DNA from: Serratia oryzae
GTDB lineage: Bacteria > Pseudomonadota > Gammaproteobacteria > Enterobacterales > Enterobacteriaceae
NCBI RefSeq assembly: GCF_001976145.1
Contig: NZ_MOXD01000010.1
Location: forward strand, 124,201 to 188,200
DNA length: 64,000 nt
Reading direction: 5' to 3'
Position 1 is the first letter of the stretch. Every line of letters starts with the position of its first letter. Both the position numbers and the translations under genes were made by a program. The notes under the pieces are model-generated. The model saw nothing but the letters and a program-made list of their open reading frames with translations. It ran no database searches and was not told where the DNA came from. Positions 39,172 to 46,710 of this stretch are shown here, piece by piece.

Positions 39172-40389
39172 ATGGTTTCAAATAAAAATTTTAATAACTT
39201 TCTTTTTAGCTCAGCATTTTCTTTGCTGGGAATTGAAGTCTTCCATTTAGCCATACCCTTGGTTGCATTAAGCCTGGGTTTTACCGCGATAGAAATTGGA
39301 TGGTGTACCTTCTCATTCTTCCTACCTGTTATTATTATCAAGATTATTTCATCTGCAGTTATTGAGAAAAATAACAAAAAAAACACATTAATTTATAGCG
39401 AACTAGGTAGGCTTGCAAGCACTATAATATTTATTATTGGCCTATACTTATTTAAAGATAATGGATTGTATTGGTTTATTCCTATTTCTTTCATTTTCGG
39501 CACATTTACAGTTTTCACGGAAATAACTGAACCTACAGCATTAAAAATGCTACTCCAAGGAAAGGACTCCGTTTCAATTTTATCTCGCTATGAAATAAGA
39601 ACAAGATCTATACAACTTGTAGCACCTGTTATTTGTGGCACGCTTGTTACTTTAAGTATTTTTTATCCATTCCTAATTATTATTTTAATTTCTATGTTGT
39701 CTTTTTATTTTTTACTAAAAACACATTTACACCATAATGAAAAGAATGTTTCTAATAATGTCGGGGTATTTAAAGACATAAATTCTGCATTTCGTTGGAT
39801 GCGGGAACATCGTTTTTTTAGTTTAATGGTTACACTAACTTCAATTAATAATTTCTTACATCCAATACTATATTTAGGAGTTATATTGTCCTTACAAGGA
39901 AATGAGTTTGGGTTTGACACTACTGGGGCTATTCTGTCCGGACTTGGTATTGGTGGAATTTTAGGTAGCCTGATATCCAGGAGTGTAATTTCCCGGTTTT
40001 CATTTAGAACTCTAGTTTTAGGGGTTAATTCATTAAGGATATTAGTCTTTATTGGCTTTTTACTTTTTCATGAGCCTATAGCATATTTTATACTATTCAT
40101 TATGAAGTCCATATTAGGCGGCTTATGGAATGTAAGTTACAGCATTTATTCCATTAAGGAAATGCCCGATAGTTACGTAGCTAGAATATCTGCTATCAGT
40201 GGTTTAATGATAAAAGCAAGTGCTGCTATAGGTAGCCTTTTAGCTGGGTATCTAATAGATTTTACGGGAATTAATGTAACATTCTTCATTCTTGTAGCGC
40301 TTACGATTATTATGCTTATTTGCTCATTACCATATAAGAATGAATATGAAAAAATCGATTTAAAACGGAATGAATCGCTTATCACATGA
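39172..40389 (+). CDS. Major facilitator superfamily transporter
   Basis: 405 residues with about 12 hydrophobic segments in two halves, resembling drug or metabolite exporters of the MFS. ATG at 39172 follows AAGGG with an eight-base spacer; TTG and ATG codons upstream are less convincing. As the last gene of the AT-rich cluster it plausibly exports the product or provides self-resistance. Confidence 0.85.
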   Translation: MVSNKNFNNFLFSSAFSLLGIEVFHLAIPLVALSLGFTAIEIGWCTFSFFLPVIIIKIISSAVIEKNNKKNTLIYSELGRLASTIIFIIGLYLFKDNGLYWFIPISFIFGTFTVFTEITEPTALKMLLQGKDSVSILSRYEIRTRSIQLVAPVICGTLVTLSIFYPFLIIILISMLSFYFLLKTHLHHNEKNVSNNVGVFKDINSAFRWMREHRFFSLMVTLTSINNFLHPILYLGVILSLQGNEFGFDTTGAILSGLGIGGILGSLISRSVISRFSFRTLVLGVNSLRILVFIGFLLFHEPIAYFILFIMKSILGGLWNVSYSIYSIKEMPDSYVARISAISGLMIKASAAIGSLLAGYLIDFTGINVTFFILVALTIIMLICSLPYKNEYEKIDLKRNESLIT

Positions 40390-40411
40390 TGTGGGTTGCG
40401 AGAACGGCACC

Positions 40412-40523
40412 TGATTGAACTAAGCAGTACAAAATTACGAAAAACCTCATAACGATGGTGATAACGGGCCGTCTGGTTAAATAATGAAATAAATTCCGCA
40501 ACATGCGGATTAGGATTTGCCAT
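40412..40523 (-). pseudogene. 5' remnant of an ICE gene cut by the cargo cluster
   Basis: Starts MANPNPHVAEFISLFNQTAR and continues RYHHRYEVFRNFVLLS, which I recognise as the N-terminus of a conserved ICE/island protein annotated in relatives as methyltransferase-like. After about residue 36 the frame reads unrelated sequence. The start codon, ribosome-binding site and a structured leader element are intact. The junction near 40412 marks one edge of the inserted block. The 3' part is not seen in the window. Confidence 0.7.
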
Positions 40524-40536
40524 AGGGATGTTTCCT

Positions 40537-40583
40537 GAAATAAAAGGGGAAACATCCCCCCAGGGAAATGTTTCCCCTGGGGA
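40537..40583 (-). ncRNA. Structured leader element, copy 1
   Basis: In the transcript: CCCCA, then GGGGAAACATTTCCC, then TGGGG, then ATGTTTCCCC and a U-rich tail. CCCCA/TGGGG and GGGGAAACAT/ATGTTTCCCC interlock in A-B-A'-B' order, so they form a pseudoknot or compete. The second pairing plus U-tail looks like a terminator. It lies directly before the start codon of the truncated gene at 40523. Confidence 0.65.
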
Positions 40584-40616
40584 GTGGCAGGTTATTGACT
40601 AACCTTGGGTGAAAAG

Positions 40617-40940
40617 TCAGTGCTGGTTCGGTCTATCGCCCGTTTCATCGCTACGGACAAGCTGGACGTTCTCCGGCACGGTCTCCAAGACGGCCACCAT
40701 AAAGTGGCTCGCGGTCAACAACGGGCTCCGGGGAGACCAGGCGTTCTGGTCTATCCGGTCCAGGTGGTATTTCTCCACCAGTTGGTTAATCGCTTCAAAC
40801 ACCGGCACGTTAAGCTCGACCAGTGCCTGTACAACGGCATCGTCATGCAGGTTGGTGTCGTTCAGAGTCAGCCCGAAGTGTTTCTCCAGGAGAAACGCCG
40901 CTATCTTTTGGTATTCGCGAATTGCAGTCGTGTCCATCAT
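40617..40940 (-). CDS. CbtA/YkfI/YeeV-family toxin
   Basis: 107 residues from the ATG at 40940 (GGAGGAAGAC before it). KHFGLTLNDTNLHDDAVV and INQLVEKYHLDRIDQNAW match the CbtA toxin family, which inhibits FtsZ and MreB assembly. Normally the CbeA/YeeU antitoxin lies just upstream; here an ArdC-like gene does. The toxin is therefore orphaned or controlled differently. Ends before the structured element of the truncated gene. Confidence 0.85.
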   Translation of the reverse strand: MMDTTAIREYQKIAAFLLEKHFGLTLNDTNLHDDAVVQALVELNVPVFEAINQLVEKYHLDRIDQNAWSPRSPLLTASHFMVAVLETVPENVQLVRSDETGDRPNQH

Positions 40941-40959
40941 GTCTTCCTCCAACAGCGGT

Positions 40960-41958
40960 TCAGGCAGCAGCCAGGGCCTGTTCACGTAAGATAAGGTACT
41001 CAAAGGCTTCTCGAGCAAAACGGCTTGCCTGGAAGATGGCCTTCTTGTCTTCCTTCAGTGCTTTCAGCCAGGAAGCGATATAGCTTTCATGCTGAACATC
41101 ACCCTGGATACCCAGTTCGGCGCACAAAAATGCCGAACCGATTTCCGCCACCAGTTCTTCAAACGCATACACCGGGTCACCAAACCGACGGGTTGAAGAC
41201 GTAATGCCTTCTCGCGCCAGCCGGGAGATATGACCGGTGGAGTGCATCAGTTCATGCAGCAACGTGCTGTAGTAATCTGCCGGGCAGTTGAACTGCACGG
41301 CCTCCGGCATGGTGATTCGGTCAGCAACCGGGCTATAAAACGCCCGGTCCTGATACCGATGCACCACTGGCACACCGCTGCAGGTGACCACCTGTTCGGC
41401 CCGCTGGATACGCTCAATATCGTCTTGCTCAGGTAATTCCTCTGCCTCACCGGCCACACTCACCGGCGTCAGCAGTTTCTCGGGTAAATTCTCGCACTGC
41501 TCGACGTTGAACAGATGAAAGCTGGTCATGAAATTCCGCTGGGAAACCACGGCGTTCCCTTGTTCGTCAAACAGCGGTTTGCCCTGCTCGTCCGTCTCTT
41601 TCTTCTCGAACGGCTTGAACAACGTTACCAGTGTCGATTTCTCGCCCTTGCGAACGTTACCGCCCACGTCCAGTGCCTGCTTGAACGTCAGCCAACGGTG
41701 AGAGGTAAACCCCTTGTCCGCCGCATCAATCCACAACAACAGCACGTTGATGCCGCTGTAGGCACGCCCTGTCACCGCATTAGCCGGTAATCCGCGCATA
41801 CTGCCCGTGTGGCCACCGGCGACGGTTTTCCACGGCTTGCGCCAGGGAGGTGTCCCCTTCTCCAGCGCGGCGATGATTTTATCCGTCACCACCTGGAACA
41901 GGTCCGCTTTATCCTGGCGACGTGATGCCGCCTTTTTCTTGGTGTGTTTCGTTGTCAT
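40960..41958 (-). CDS. ArdC-like antirestriction protein with zincin-type metallopeptidase domain
   Basis: 332 residues from MTTKHTKKKAASRRQ; GAGGACTGACC precedes ATG. The N-terminal ArdC/DUF1738 domain has KGTPPWRKPW and GRAYSGINVLLL. The C-terminal peptidase domain carries HELMHSTGH. ArdC-type proteins bind ssDNA and protect incoming plasmid DNA from host restriction. Its leader carries a structured element. The CbtA-like gene starts 20 bases after its stop. Confidence 0.9.
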   Translation of the reverse strand: MTTKHTKKKAASRRQDKADLFQVVTDKIIAALEKGTPPWRKPWKTVAGGHTGSMRGLPANAVTGRAYSGINVLLLWIDAADKGFTSHRWLTFKQALDVGGNVRKGEKSTLVTLFKPFEKKETDEQGKPLFDEQGNAVVSQRNFMTSFHLFNVEQCENLPEKLLTPVSVAGEAEELPEQDDIERIQRAEQVVTCSGVPVVHRYQDRAFYSPVADRITMPEAVQFNCPADYYSTLLHELMHSTGHISRLAREGITSSTRRFGDPVYAFEELVAEIGSAFLCAELGIQGDVQHESYIASWLKALKEDKKAIFQASRFAREAFEYLILREQALAAA

Positions 41959-41973
41959 GGTCAGTCCTCGCCA

Positions 41974-42021
41974 TAAAAAAACGGGGATTGACCCCCTTGC
42001 GGGAATAAATCCCCACAAGGG
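41974..42021 (-). ncRNA. Structured leader element, copy 2
   Basis: Transcript order: CCCTTG, GGGGATT, TTCCC, CAAGGG, AATCCCC, then U7. CCCTTG/CAAGGG and GGGGATT/AATCCCC interlock in A-B-A'-B' order; the inner GGGGA..TTCCC can also pair. It ends 15 bases before the ArdC-like start. Same plan as the other copies, different stem sequences. Confidence 0.75.
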
Positions 42022-42057
42022 TTGTCAGTGCTACCGTCGCGTTAATCGACCATAGCG

Positions 42058-42537
42058 TCAGTCTGTTGAAAGTCCGGGCGGCAGTATCACCGCCAGGTCA
42101 AGATGCGTGTTGAGCCAGTCAGCCACCTGCTGCCACTCGGTACGCGCCACCGTCGAACGAATGCCGTAGCACCCAGGACAACAGTGGCTGGCCAGCAGCA
42201 GGACTGCCATCACCAGAAAATCGTAGGGATGATGGCCGGTATCGCATTGACCTTGCTGCCGTTCGACAGAGAACGAACGTACCAGGCAGAACGGGTCACC
42301 CGACAGGCCTGCGTCAAAATCACCGTTAAAGGCGATAACGCCGATGCCAATCAGGCTGTCGTCATACCTCAACGGTTGGGTGCCAGTGAGGTCACAAACG
42401 ACCAACGGCCTTCCCAACCAGCGAAAGTCCGGCTCATTGCGCACCTGATGATGTACTCGAGTTGTTGCACGACACAACTCGCGCCAGGCCTCATGGGAAG
42501 CGGCCTGGTAGTGGATAAACGAATGACGTCGATTCAT
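42058..42537 (-). CDS. ICE protein of unknown function
   Basis: 159 residues starting at the ATG that overlaps the upstream stop (TGATG), MNRRHSFIHYQAASHEAW. Upstream in-frame codons overlap the previous gene and are unlikely. The sequence VVCDLTGTQPLRYDDSLIGIGVIAFNGD looks globular. No family recalled. It is part of the anti-restriction gene run. Confidence 0.75.
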   Translation of the reverse strand: MNRRHSFIHYQAASHEAWRELCRATTRVHHQVRNEPDFRWLGRPLVVCDLTGTQPLRYDDSLIGIGVIAFNGDFDAGLSGDPFCLVRSFSVERQQGQCDTGHHPYDFLVMAVLLLASHCCPGCYGIRSTVARTEWQQVADWLNTHLDLAVILPPGLSTD

Positions 42538-42851
42538 CACCATCCCGCCGCGGCTGCTGCCGAATCTCTCTGGCCTACGCTGAAAAAGTAGTCCCAGGCT
42601 CCCGGACAAATCGTTCTGCCCAGCGCAACAACATCGTCGAACAAATCCTTGCAGGAAGGATGTGTATAGCGAGGTGAATCTCCCCCACATTCCCAGGCAA
42701 GCGTTTCGGCCAGATGGCCAACCGCCCAGATATTATCGGTAAAATTATCTTCATCCGAGTGGGTGCCAATGCCCAACCTCTCGTAAGCTGCAATGACCAA
42801 CAGGTCACCTTCAAGGTTCGCCAGGTCGCGCAGGTCATCTATCATCGTCAT
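42537..42851 (-). CDS. Small acidic ICE protein
   Basis: 104 residues (MTMIDDLRDLANLEGDLL), acidic, with GGAGACTGACC before ATG. No family recognised. Coupled to the following gene by a TGATG overlap and preceded by structured leader copy 3. Confidence 0.75.
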   Translation of the reverse strand: MTMIDDLRDLANLEGDLLVIAAYERLGIGTHSDEDNFTDNIWAVGHLAETLAWECGGDSPRYTHPSCKDLFDDVVALGRTICPGAWDYFFSVGQRDSAAAAAGW

Positions 42852-42867
42852 GGTCAGTCTCCAGAAT

Positions 42868-42919
42868 AAAAAAACGGGGACTGACCACCCAAAGGGAAGT
42901 CACTCCCCTGTGGGTGGGT
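42868..42919 (-). ncRNA. Structured leader element, copy 3
   Basis: Transcript order: CCACCC, GGGGAGTGAC, TTCCC, GGGTGG, GTCAGTCCCC, then U7. CCACCC/GGGTGG interlocks with GGGGAGTGAC/GTCAGTCCCC (one mismatch). It lies 17 bases upstream of the start at 42851. Confidence 0.75.
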
Positions 42920-42952
42920 AAAATACCGGGCGGGTTAACGCCGTGGGTGGCA

Positions 42953-43405
42953 CTAATCAATGGCACCGGCAATCGCCATGCCTTCGGGATGCGCCAGGGC
43001 AAAACCGCGTAGCCGATGGTAGCTCTCGATGAAAAAGTCATGGCCAGACTCCGCCAGGACGCACAGGGCATAGAGTGACACCGTCAGCCCCAACGCCTGG
43101 GCGCTCATCTCACCCTGGTAATAGTTTGAGGTAACCTCGATCCGATAGGTTTTCTCAGTCTGCGGACAGATAAAGAACCCGCCATCGGATTGGGTATACC
43201 AGTGCCAAAAATCACCGCCATAGTCCTGACTGAATTGACGGGCATAGGCGTAGCACATCTCGGTAAAGCTATACACATGGCGAGTCGCACTGTCCGGGGA
43301 AAAACCCTGTTGGACGAGCACCGAAGCCAGGCGGTAGTAACCGGTCATCCAGTCCGTGAGCGCCGCCGTGACGACGGGGGTATCTGCTTTTGTCGTTAGT
43401 GTCAT
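42953..43405 (-). CDS. ardB: ArdB/KlcA-family antirestriction protein
   Basis: 150 residues. The diagnostic stretch YTQSDGGFFICPQTEKTYRI followed by YYQGEMSAQALGL and SYHRLRGFALAHPEGMAIAGAID matches KlcA/ArdB. These proteins relieve type I restriction of entering DNA. Structured leader copy 4 lies just upstream. Confidence 0.93.
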   Translation of the reverse strand: MTLTTKADTPVVTAALTDWMTGYYRLASVLVQQGFSPDSATRHVYSFTEMCYAYARQFSQDYGGDFWHWYTQSDGGFFICPQTEKTYRIEVTSNYYQGEMSAQALGLTVSLYALCVLAESGHDFFIESYHRLRGFALAHPEGMAIAGAID

Positions 43406-43419
43406 TTCAGGTCTTCTCC

Positions 43420-43465
43420 AAAAATGAGCGGGACCTGTCCTTTGGGGACGGGGCCCGCAAAGGAT
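43420..43465 (-). ncRNA. Structured leader element, copy 4
   Basis: Transcript order: TCCTTTG, GCGGGCC, GTCCC, CAAAGGA, GGTCCCGC, then TCATTTTT. TCCTTTG/CAAAGGA (7 pairs) interlocks with GCGGGCC/GGTCCCGC (one bulge). Stem sequences differ completely from copies 1-3 while pairing is kept. Confidence 0.72.
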
Positions 43466-43479
43466 TGAGTTAAATCAGG

Positions 43480-43947
43480 TTACAGCAGGGTCATATTGAG
43501 CCAACCACGCTCGGCAAACGACACCGCCTCACCATGACCGATCACAATGTGATCCAGCACGCGCACATCAATTAATGACAGCGCAGCGGTCACCGTTTCC
43601 GTCACGGTTCTGTCTGCCTGGCTGGGCTCAGCCATCCCCGAAGGATGGTTGTGCGCCAGGATCACCGCAGCGGCATTGTAGGCCAGGGCCTGCTTGACGA
43701 TTTCCCTGGGATAAACATTGACCGAGGCCAACGTGCCGGTAAAGGGCGTTTCACACGCGATCAACCGGTGCTGGTTATCCAGATACATCACCATAAACAC
43801 CTCGCGCTCCTGCCTTTCCAGTTGCAGACGCAGATAACGGCGAACCGCATCGGGTTGTGTTAGCACCACCGTGCGGGCCTGCAGTTGTCGTTCCAACAAC
43901 CCGATAGCCTGGGTGATGATATGTTGCTCATGAGACTCATAGTGCAT
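43480..43947 (-). CDS. radC: RadC-family JAB-domain protein
   Basis: 155-residue short RadC/MPN(+) protein. The metal motif is [21 protein letters not shown] (HxH...S...D), typical of island-borne RadC-like genes. The helix-hairpin-helix found in chromosomal RadC is missing. Role in mobile elements is unclear, often suggested to be DNA processing. Confidence 0.92.
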   Translation of the reverse strand: MHYESHEQHIITQAIGLLERQLQARTVVLTQPDAVRRYLRLQLERQEREVFMVMYLDNQHRLIACETPFTGTLASVNVYPREIVKQALAYNAAAVILAHNHPSGMAEPSQADRTVTETVTAALSLIDVRVLDHIVIGHGEAVSFAERGWLNMTLL

Positions 43948-43957
43948 AGGGTACTCC

Positions 43958-44008
43958 AGAGAGATCGGCGTACGCCTGCCCTGTCGGGCAGAGGTCGACC
44001 CGATCAGG
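43958..44008 (-). ncRNA. Hairpin-rich leader of the radC-like gene (variant)
   Basis: GATCGG/CCGATC closes a larger structure containing GGG..CCC, CTGCCC/GGGCAG and GGCGTACGCC. It occupies the same leader position as the repeated elements but lacks the U-tract and the clean interlocked plan, so it is only a possible divergent member. Confidence 0.4.
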
Positions 44009-44047
44009 TGAAGATCATGAAGGGTGTAAAATGCAGACGGTACCGGG

Positions 44048-44332
44048 TTAGCGATCCACCACTACCGAGGTCGGTAACAGCACCTCACCGTGCGGATCCA
44101 CCATGGCAATACGTTCACGCAGAAGCTGACAGGCTCGGGTAAAACAGCGCCGGTCACGCTCACTCGCCCGCTTGCAGCCCAGGTTTTCCAGTTCAGCAAG
44201 ATGGCGTTGCGCACAACTGCGCCAGGAACGCCGTTCACTGTGGGTCACACACGCATAAAAATGCGCGTTGGCCAACGTCAACAGACGGTCTGTGGCGTTA
44301 CGGTAGTCTGCTACCAGAACAAACGTCGTCAT
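44048..44332 (-). CDS. Small ICE protein of unknown function
   Basis: 94 residues ([20 protein letters not shown]), Arg- and Cys-containing helical protein ([23 protein letters not shown]). No family recalled. Follows the 109-codon gene by 22 bases. Confidence 0.7.
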   Translation of the reverse strand: MTTFVLVADYRNATDRLLTLANAHFYACVTHSERRSWRSCAQRHLAELENLGCKRASERDRRCFTRACQLLRERIAMVDPHGEVLLPTSVVVDR

Positions 44333-44354
44333 CAGTCACTCCTGTTTGTTCGGT

Positions 44355-44684
44355 TTAGTGATAACGGTAACGAAGCGTCGCCAGTTGCTCAGCCAACAGG
44401 CAGGCTTCACGAAATACCCGGTGACGACGGGGCCCCGCATTCAGGCCCACACGGCACCATTCGTAGGTATATTCACCAGCATGCCAACCGGTACGGCACA
44501 GTATCGCCATCCCCCAGGTTCCCGCCTCAAGCGGAAAGACCTCGGCACGGTAGCTGACACGCCCGGTTTTATTGGCGATCCAATCACCGTGACGCGCTTC
44601 CTTCCGTTCAGGAAAAAGCCGATCAAACAGGGGAAAAGCCCCACGGGTGACGGATGCAGCATGACGCTGGGTAAAGGTTTGCAT
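44355..44684 (-). CDS. ICE protein of unknown function
   Basis: 109 residues from MQTFTQRHAASVTRG, with GGAGAACATC ahead of ATG. Contains WGMAILCRTGWHAGEYTYEW. First gene of the run after the hairpin-array region and preceded by structured leader copy 5. No family recognised. Confidence 0.72.
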   Translation of the reverse strand: MQTFTQRHAASVTRGAFPLFDRLFPERKEARHGDWIANKTGRVSYRAEVFPLEAGTWGMAILCRTGWHAGEYTYEWCRVGLNAGPRRHRVFREACLLAEQLATLRYRYH

Positions 44685-44694
44685 GATGTTCTCC

Positions 44695-44747
44695 ATAAAA
44701 AAAGGGAACATCACCGCCCTGAAGGGAAGCGTGTTCCCTCAAGGGTG
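44695..44747 (-). ncRNA. Structured leader element, copy 5
   Basis: Transcript order: CACCCT, GGGAACA, TTCCC, AGGGCGGTG, TGTTCCC, then U7. GGGAACA/TGTTCCC is followed by U7; CCCT/AGGG pairs across it. Located just upstream of the start at 44684. Confidence 0.72.
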
Positions 44748-44781
44748 AGTCAATCAGACGGGATGCCATTCAAGGCATGTT

Positions 44782-44953
44782 GGATAAGTGCACCTTCATC
44801 GCAGTGAACTGCGATCCCCGCTTTCAAAGGTTCAGGGGGGTTACCGCTCTAGAGCGCGTCCTCTCAGGTTAAGGTCGCTTTGGCTTGTGATTGCCCGAAG
44901 GCGTCCTTCTCAAATCACCAGGACATTGGCTGTTGTCGTAGACAACGGGTTAG
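44782..44953. repeat. Hairpin-array repeat, copy A
   Basis: Shares long stretches with 46711-46953: GGATAAGTGCACCTTCATCG, AGGTTCAGGGGGGTTACCG and others. Inside are successive small palindromes: ATCGCAG/CTGCGAT, GTGAT/ATCAC, and GTTGTC-GTA-GACAAC. It is non-coding by inspection. It forms one flank of the integrase-like gene. Confidence 0.75.
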
Positions 44954-45025
44954 CCTGAAAAATCGTACACAATTCAAACGTAGTCGACAAGCCCCATTCG
45001 GCATAAATACTCACCGTTGATGCCG

Positions 45026-45931
45026 TCAGGACTCATCATCACTCACACGGTTATACACTCTGGCAACATAATGCCCGCGCCCGTCCCCATGCCCCAAATC
45101 CATTGAAACCATTGCCTCGGCCTCTTTTCGACTCAATCCCTTATCCATATGATATTCCGTTGCCTCTCGAGAATAGGCGTAACGCAAACTGTGGGGGGAT
45201 TCCTTTCCCGTTAATCCGGCCTCTTTCAGCGTATTGCGATAGCGGTCGATAGCCGAATGCAATGTGGGTTTATCAATTAATCGTCCGCCATGCTGATTGG
45301 CATATTTAATTGCTTCACTCACTGCGTGAATAACCTGGTCACGATTTACAATCGTCGTATCTCGCGGTCGACCACCTTTAGTGCCAAATACAATACGCAG
45401 CCGTTCATCGCCCTTATTCAATGCCTGCTGCCAGGTTTTTAATGATTTGGCAGACTGCACGGCTTCTTCCGTTCTTAATCCTAAATAACGCGCCAATTGC
45501 ATAGCGGCGGCAACACCGTCGTCTTTTTCACGTATCTGGACGAGCGCTGCGTGATAGCGCTCGTCCGAAATAGCGACTTTAGATCCGTCACGACTGGCCC
45601 CGGATAAGCCGAGCGCTGAATTACTTAATCGTTCATGGTTCGGATCGGCGAGTTTCGTCCTGCCTGCCGTGGTGAGTATCGCCCGGATAGCCGCCATTTC
45701 ATTTTGCATTGTCCGTTTAGAGATATTTTCAGACTGACGACTTTTAATATACAACTCAATGTGGTGGGTCTTGATATTACTCACGTCGCGGATCTGAATA
45801 TTTAATTTCAGCATACTCGCCGCCAATCGGGACGCTATTCTGGCGCGATCTGAAACTGTTTTAAAACTCCCCCCTGACTGTCGGGCCAAGGTGATCAATT
45901 GCTTACTTAACTGCTTATTGGCTCTCGACAT
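45026..45931 (-). CDS. Integrase-like tyrosine recombinase family protein
   Basis: 301 residues from MSRANKQLSKQLITLAR, with GGGAG before ATG. It resembles the Phage_integr_N / Integrase_1 family found inside ICEs: LGLRTEEAVQSAKSL carries an Arg, HSLRYAYSREA an HxLR motif, GHGDGRGHYVARVYN a GH and Tyr. It is not the element's own integrase, and may resolve or regulate DNA. Hairpin-array repeats lie on both sides. Confidence 0.82.
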   Translation of the reverse strand: MSRANKQLSKQLITLARQSGGSFKTVSDRARIASRLAASMLKLNIQIRDVSNIKTHHIELYIKSRQSENISKRTMQNEMAAIRAILTTAGRTKLADPNHERLSNSALGLSGASRDGSKVAISDERYHAALVQIREKDDGVAAAMQLARYLGLRTEEAVQSAKSLKTWQQALNKGDERLRIVFGTKGGRPRDTTIVNRDQVIHAVSEAIKYANQHGGRLIDKPTLHSAIDRYRNTLKEAGLTGKESPHSLRYAYSREATEYHMDKGLSRKEAEAMVSMDLGHGDGRGHYVARVYNRVSDDES

Positions 45932-46149
45932 CCCCCTACTCCCTTCGTCCTGAAAAACGCACGACATTACCGCCTTCGCCTCGAAGGATGAAGGACGTAC
46001 CGAACTGCATTTTTGATATACGACAAAACGTCTGAACAACGTTCAGCACGACAGTTATACATCCTGGCCCCGACGACACGGTGTGATTTGCGCTTCCTGC
46101 GGCTCGACTGATAACTGTGCATCGGGGTGGCAAAATGTTGAGTTCTTGT

Positions 46150-46250
46150 GAGGTATCCACAGCTCGCTGAGCTGCTTGCGGCTTTCGCCGGTTCCTGACC
46201 GTTGTCAGGTCACCTCCATCCGTCAGCCTTGACTGACGTTGCCATCGTTA
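46150..46250. repeat. Cluster of small palindromes
   Basis: AGCTC/GAGCT, TGACC/GGTCA and CGTCAG/CTGACG follow each other within 100 bases upstream of the integrase-like gene. The style matches the hairpin arrays nearby. No ORF is convincing. Confidence 0.55.
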
Positions 46251-46636
46251 CCGAGTCGATTGTTCTCCTTCATTTCATGGGTAAGCGTCTTCATAGGGGA
46301 TCCCCGTTTTTATGACGCGTGGGTTTAAAAAATGGCCTTTTACTGTTCTGGACGTTCCGTAGCCCGAGGTTCGGCCAGGGTACTACGTGTCGGTCAGAGC
46401 GTAGAAGACGTTGGTAAAGCCCGTATGACGTGGGTTCGTCCGTTATGCGCTTTGCGCGTCACTTGGTATATGCTTCGCAATGACACAAGTGACGCGCTGC
46501 GCAACTCCCGCGCCAAATGCAGCTCTCGCAGATGCCAAATGTTCCAATTGGCCTTGCAGAGAGCAGCAAATGTTGCCGGGATTGCTGGACGTCGGTCCAA
46601 AAAGATAGGGGCATAGACGTGGTGTTTCTCCGGGTA
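46251..46636. other. Gene-poor stretch, possible gene relic
   Basis: Frames exist on both strands (94 codons plus, 120 codons minus) but none looks like a conserved protein. A 51-codon minus-strand frame (start near 46611, MPLSFWTDVQQSRQH) has a good ribosome-binding site downstream of structured copy 6. It may be the remnant of another leading-region gene. Confidence 0.4.
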
Positions 46637-46676
46637 ATGGAGAAACTGCCCCGCCGGGAAGTTTCCCGCTGGGGTG
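46637..46676 (-). ncRNA. Structured leader element, copy 6 (degenerate)
   Basis: Transcript order: CCCC, GGGAAACT, TTCCC, GGGG, AGTTTCTCC. The A-B-A'-B' order and inner GGGAA..TTCCC are kept, but there is no U-tract. GGAGAAAC and an ATG follow, ahead of a probable relic. Confidence 0.55.
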
Positions 46677-46710
46677 CCAGTTGTCGTGATGAAACTGACT
46701 GTCTGTGAGT

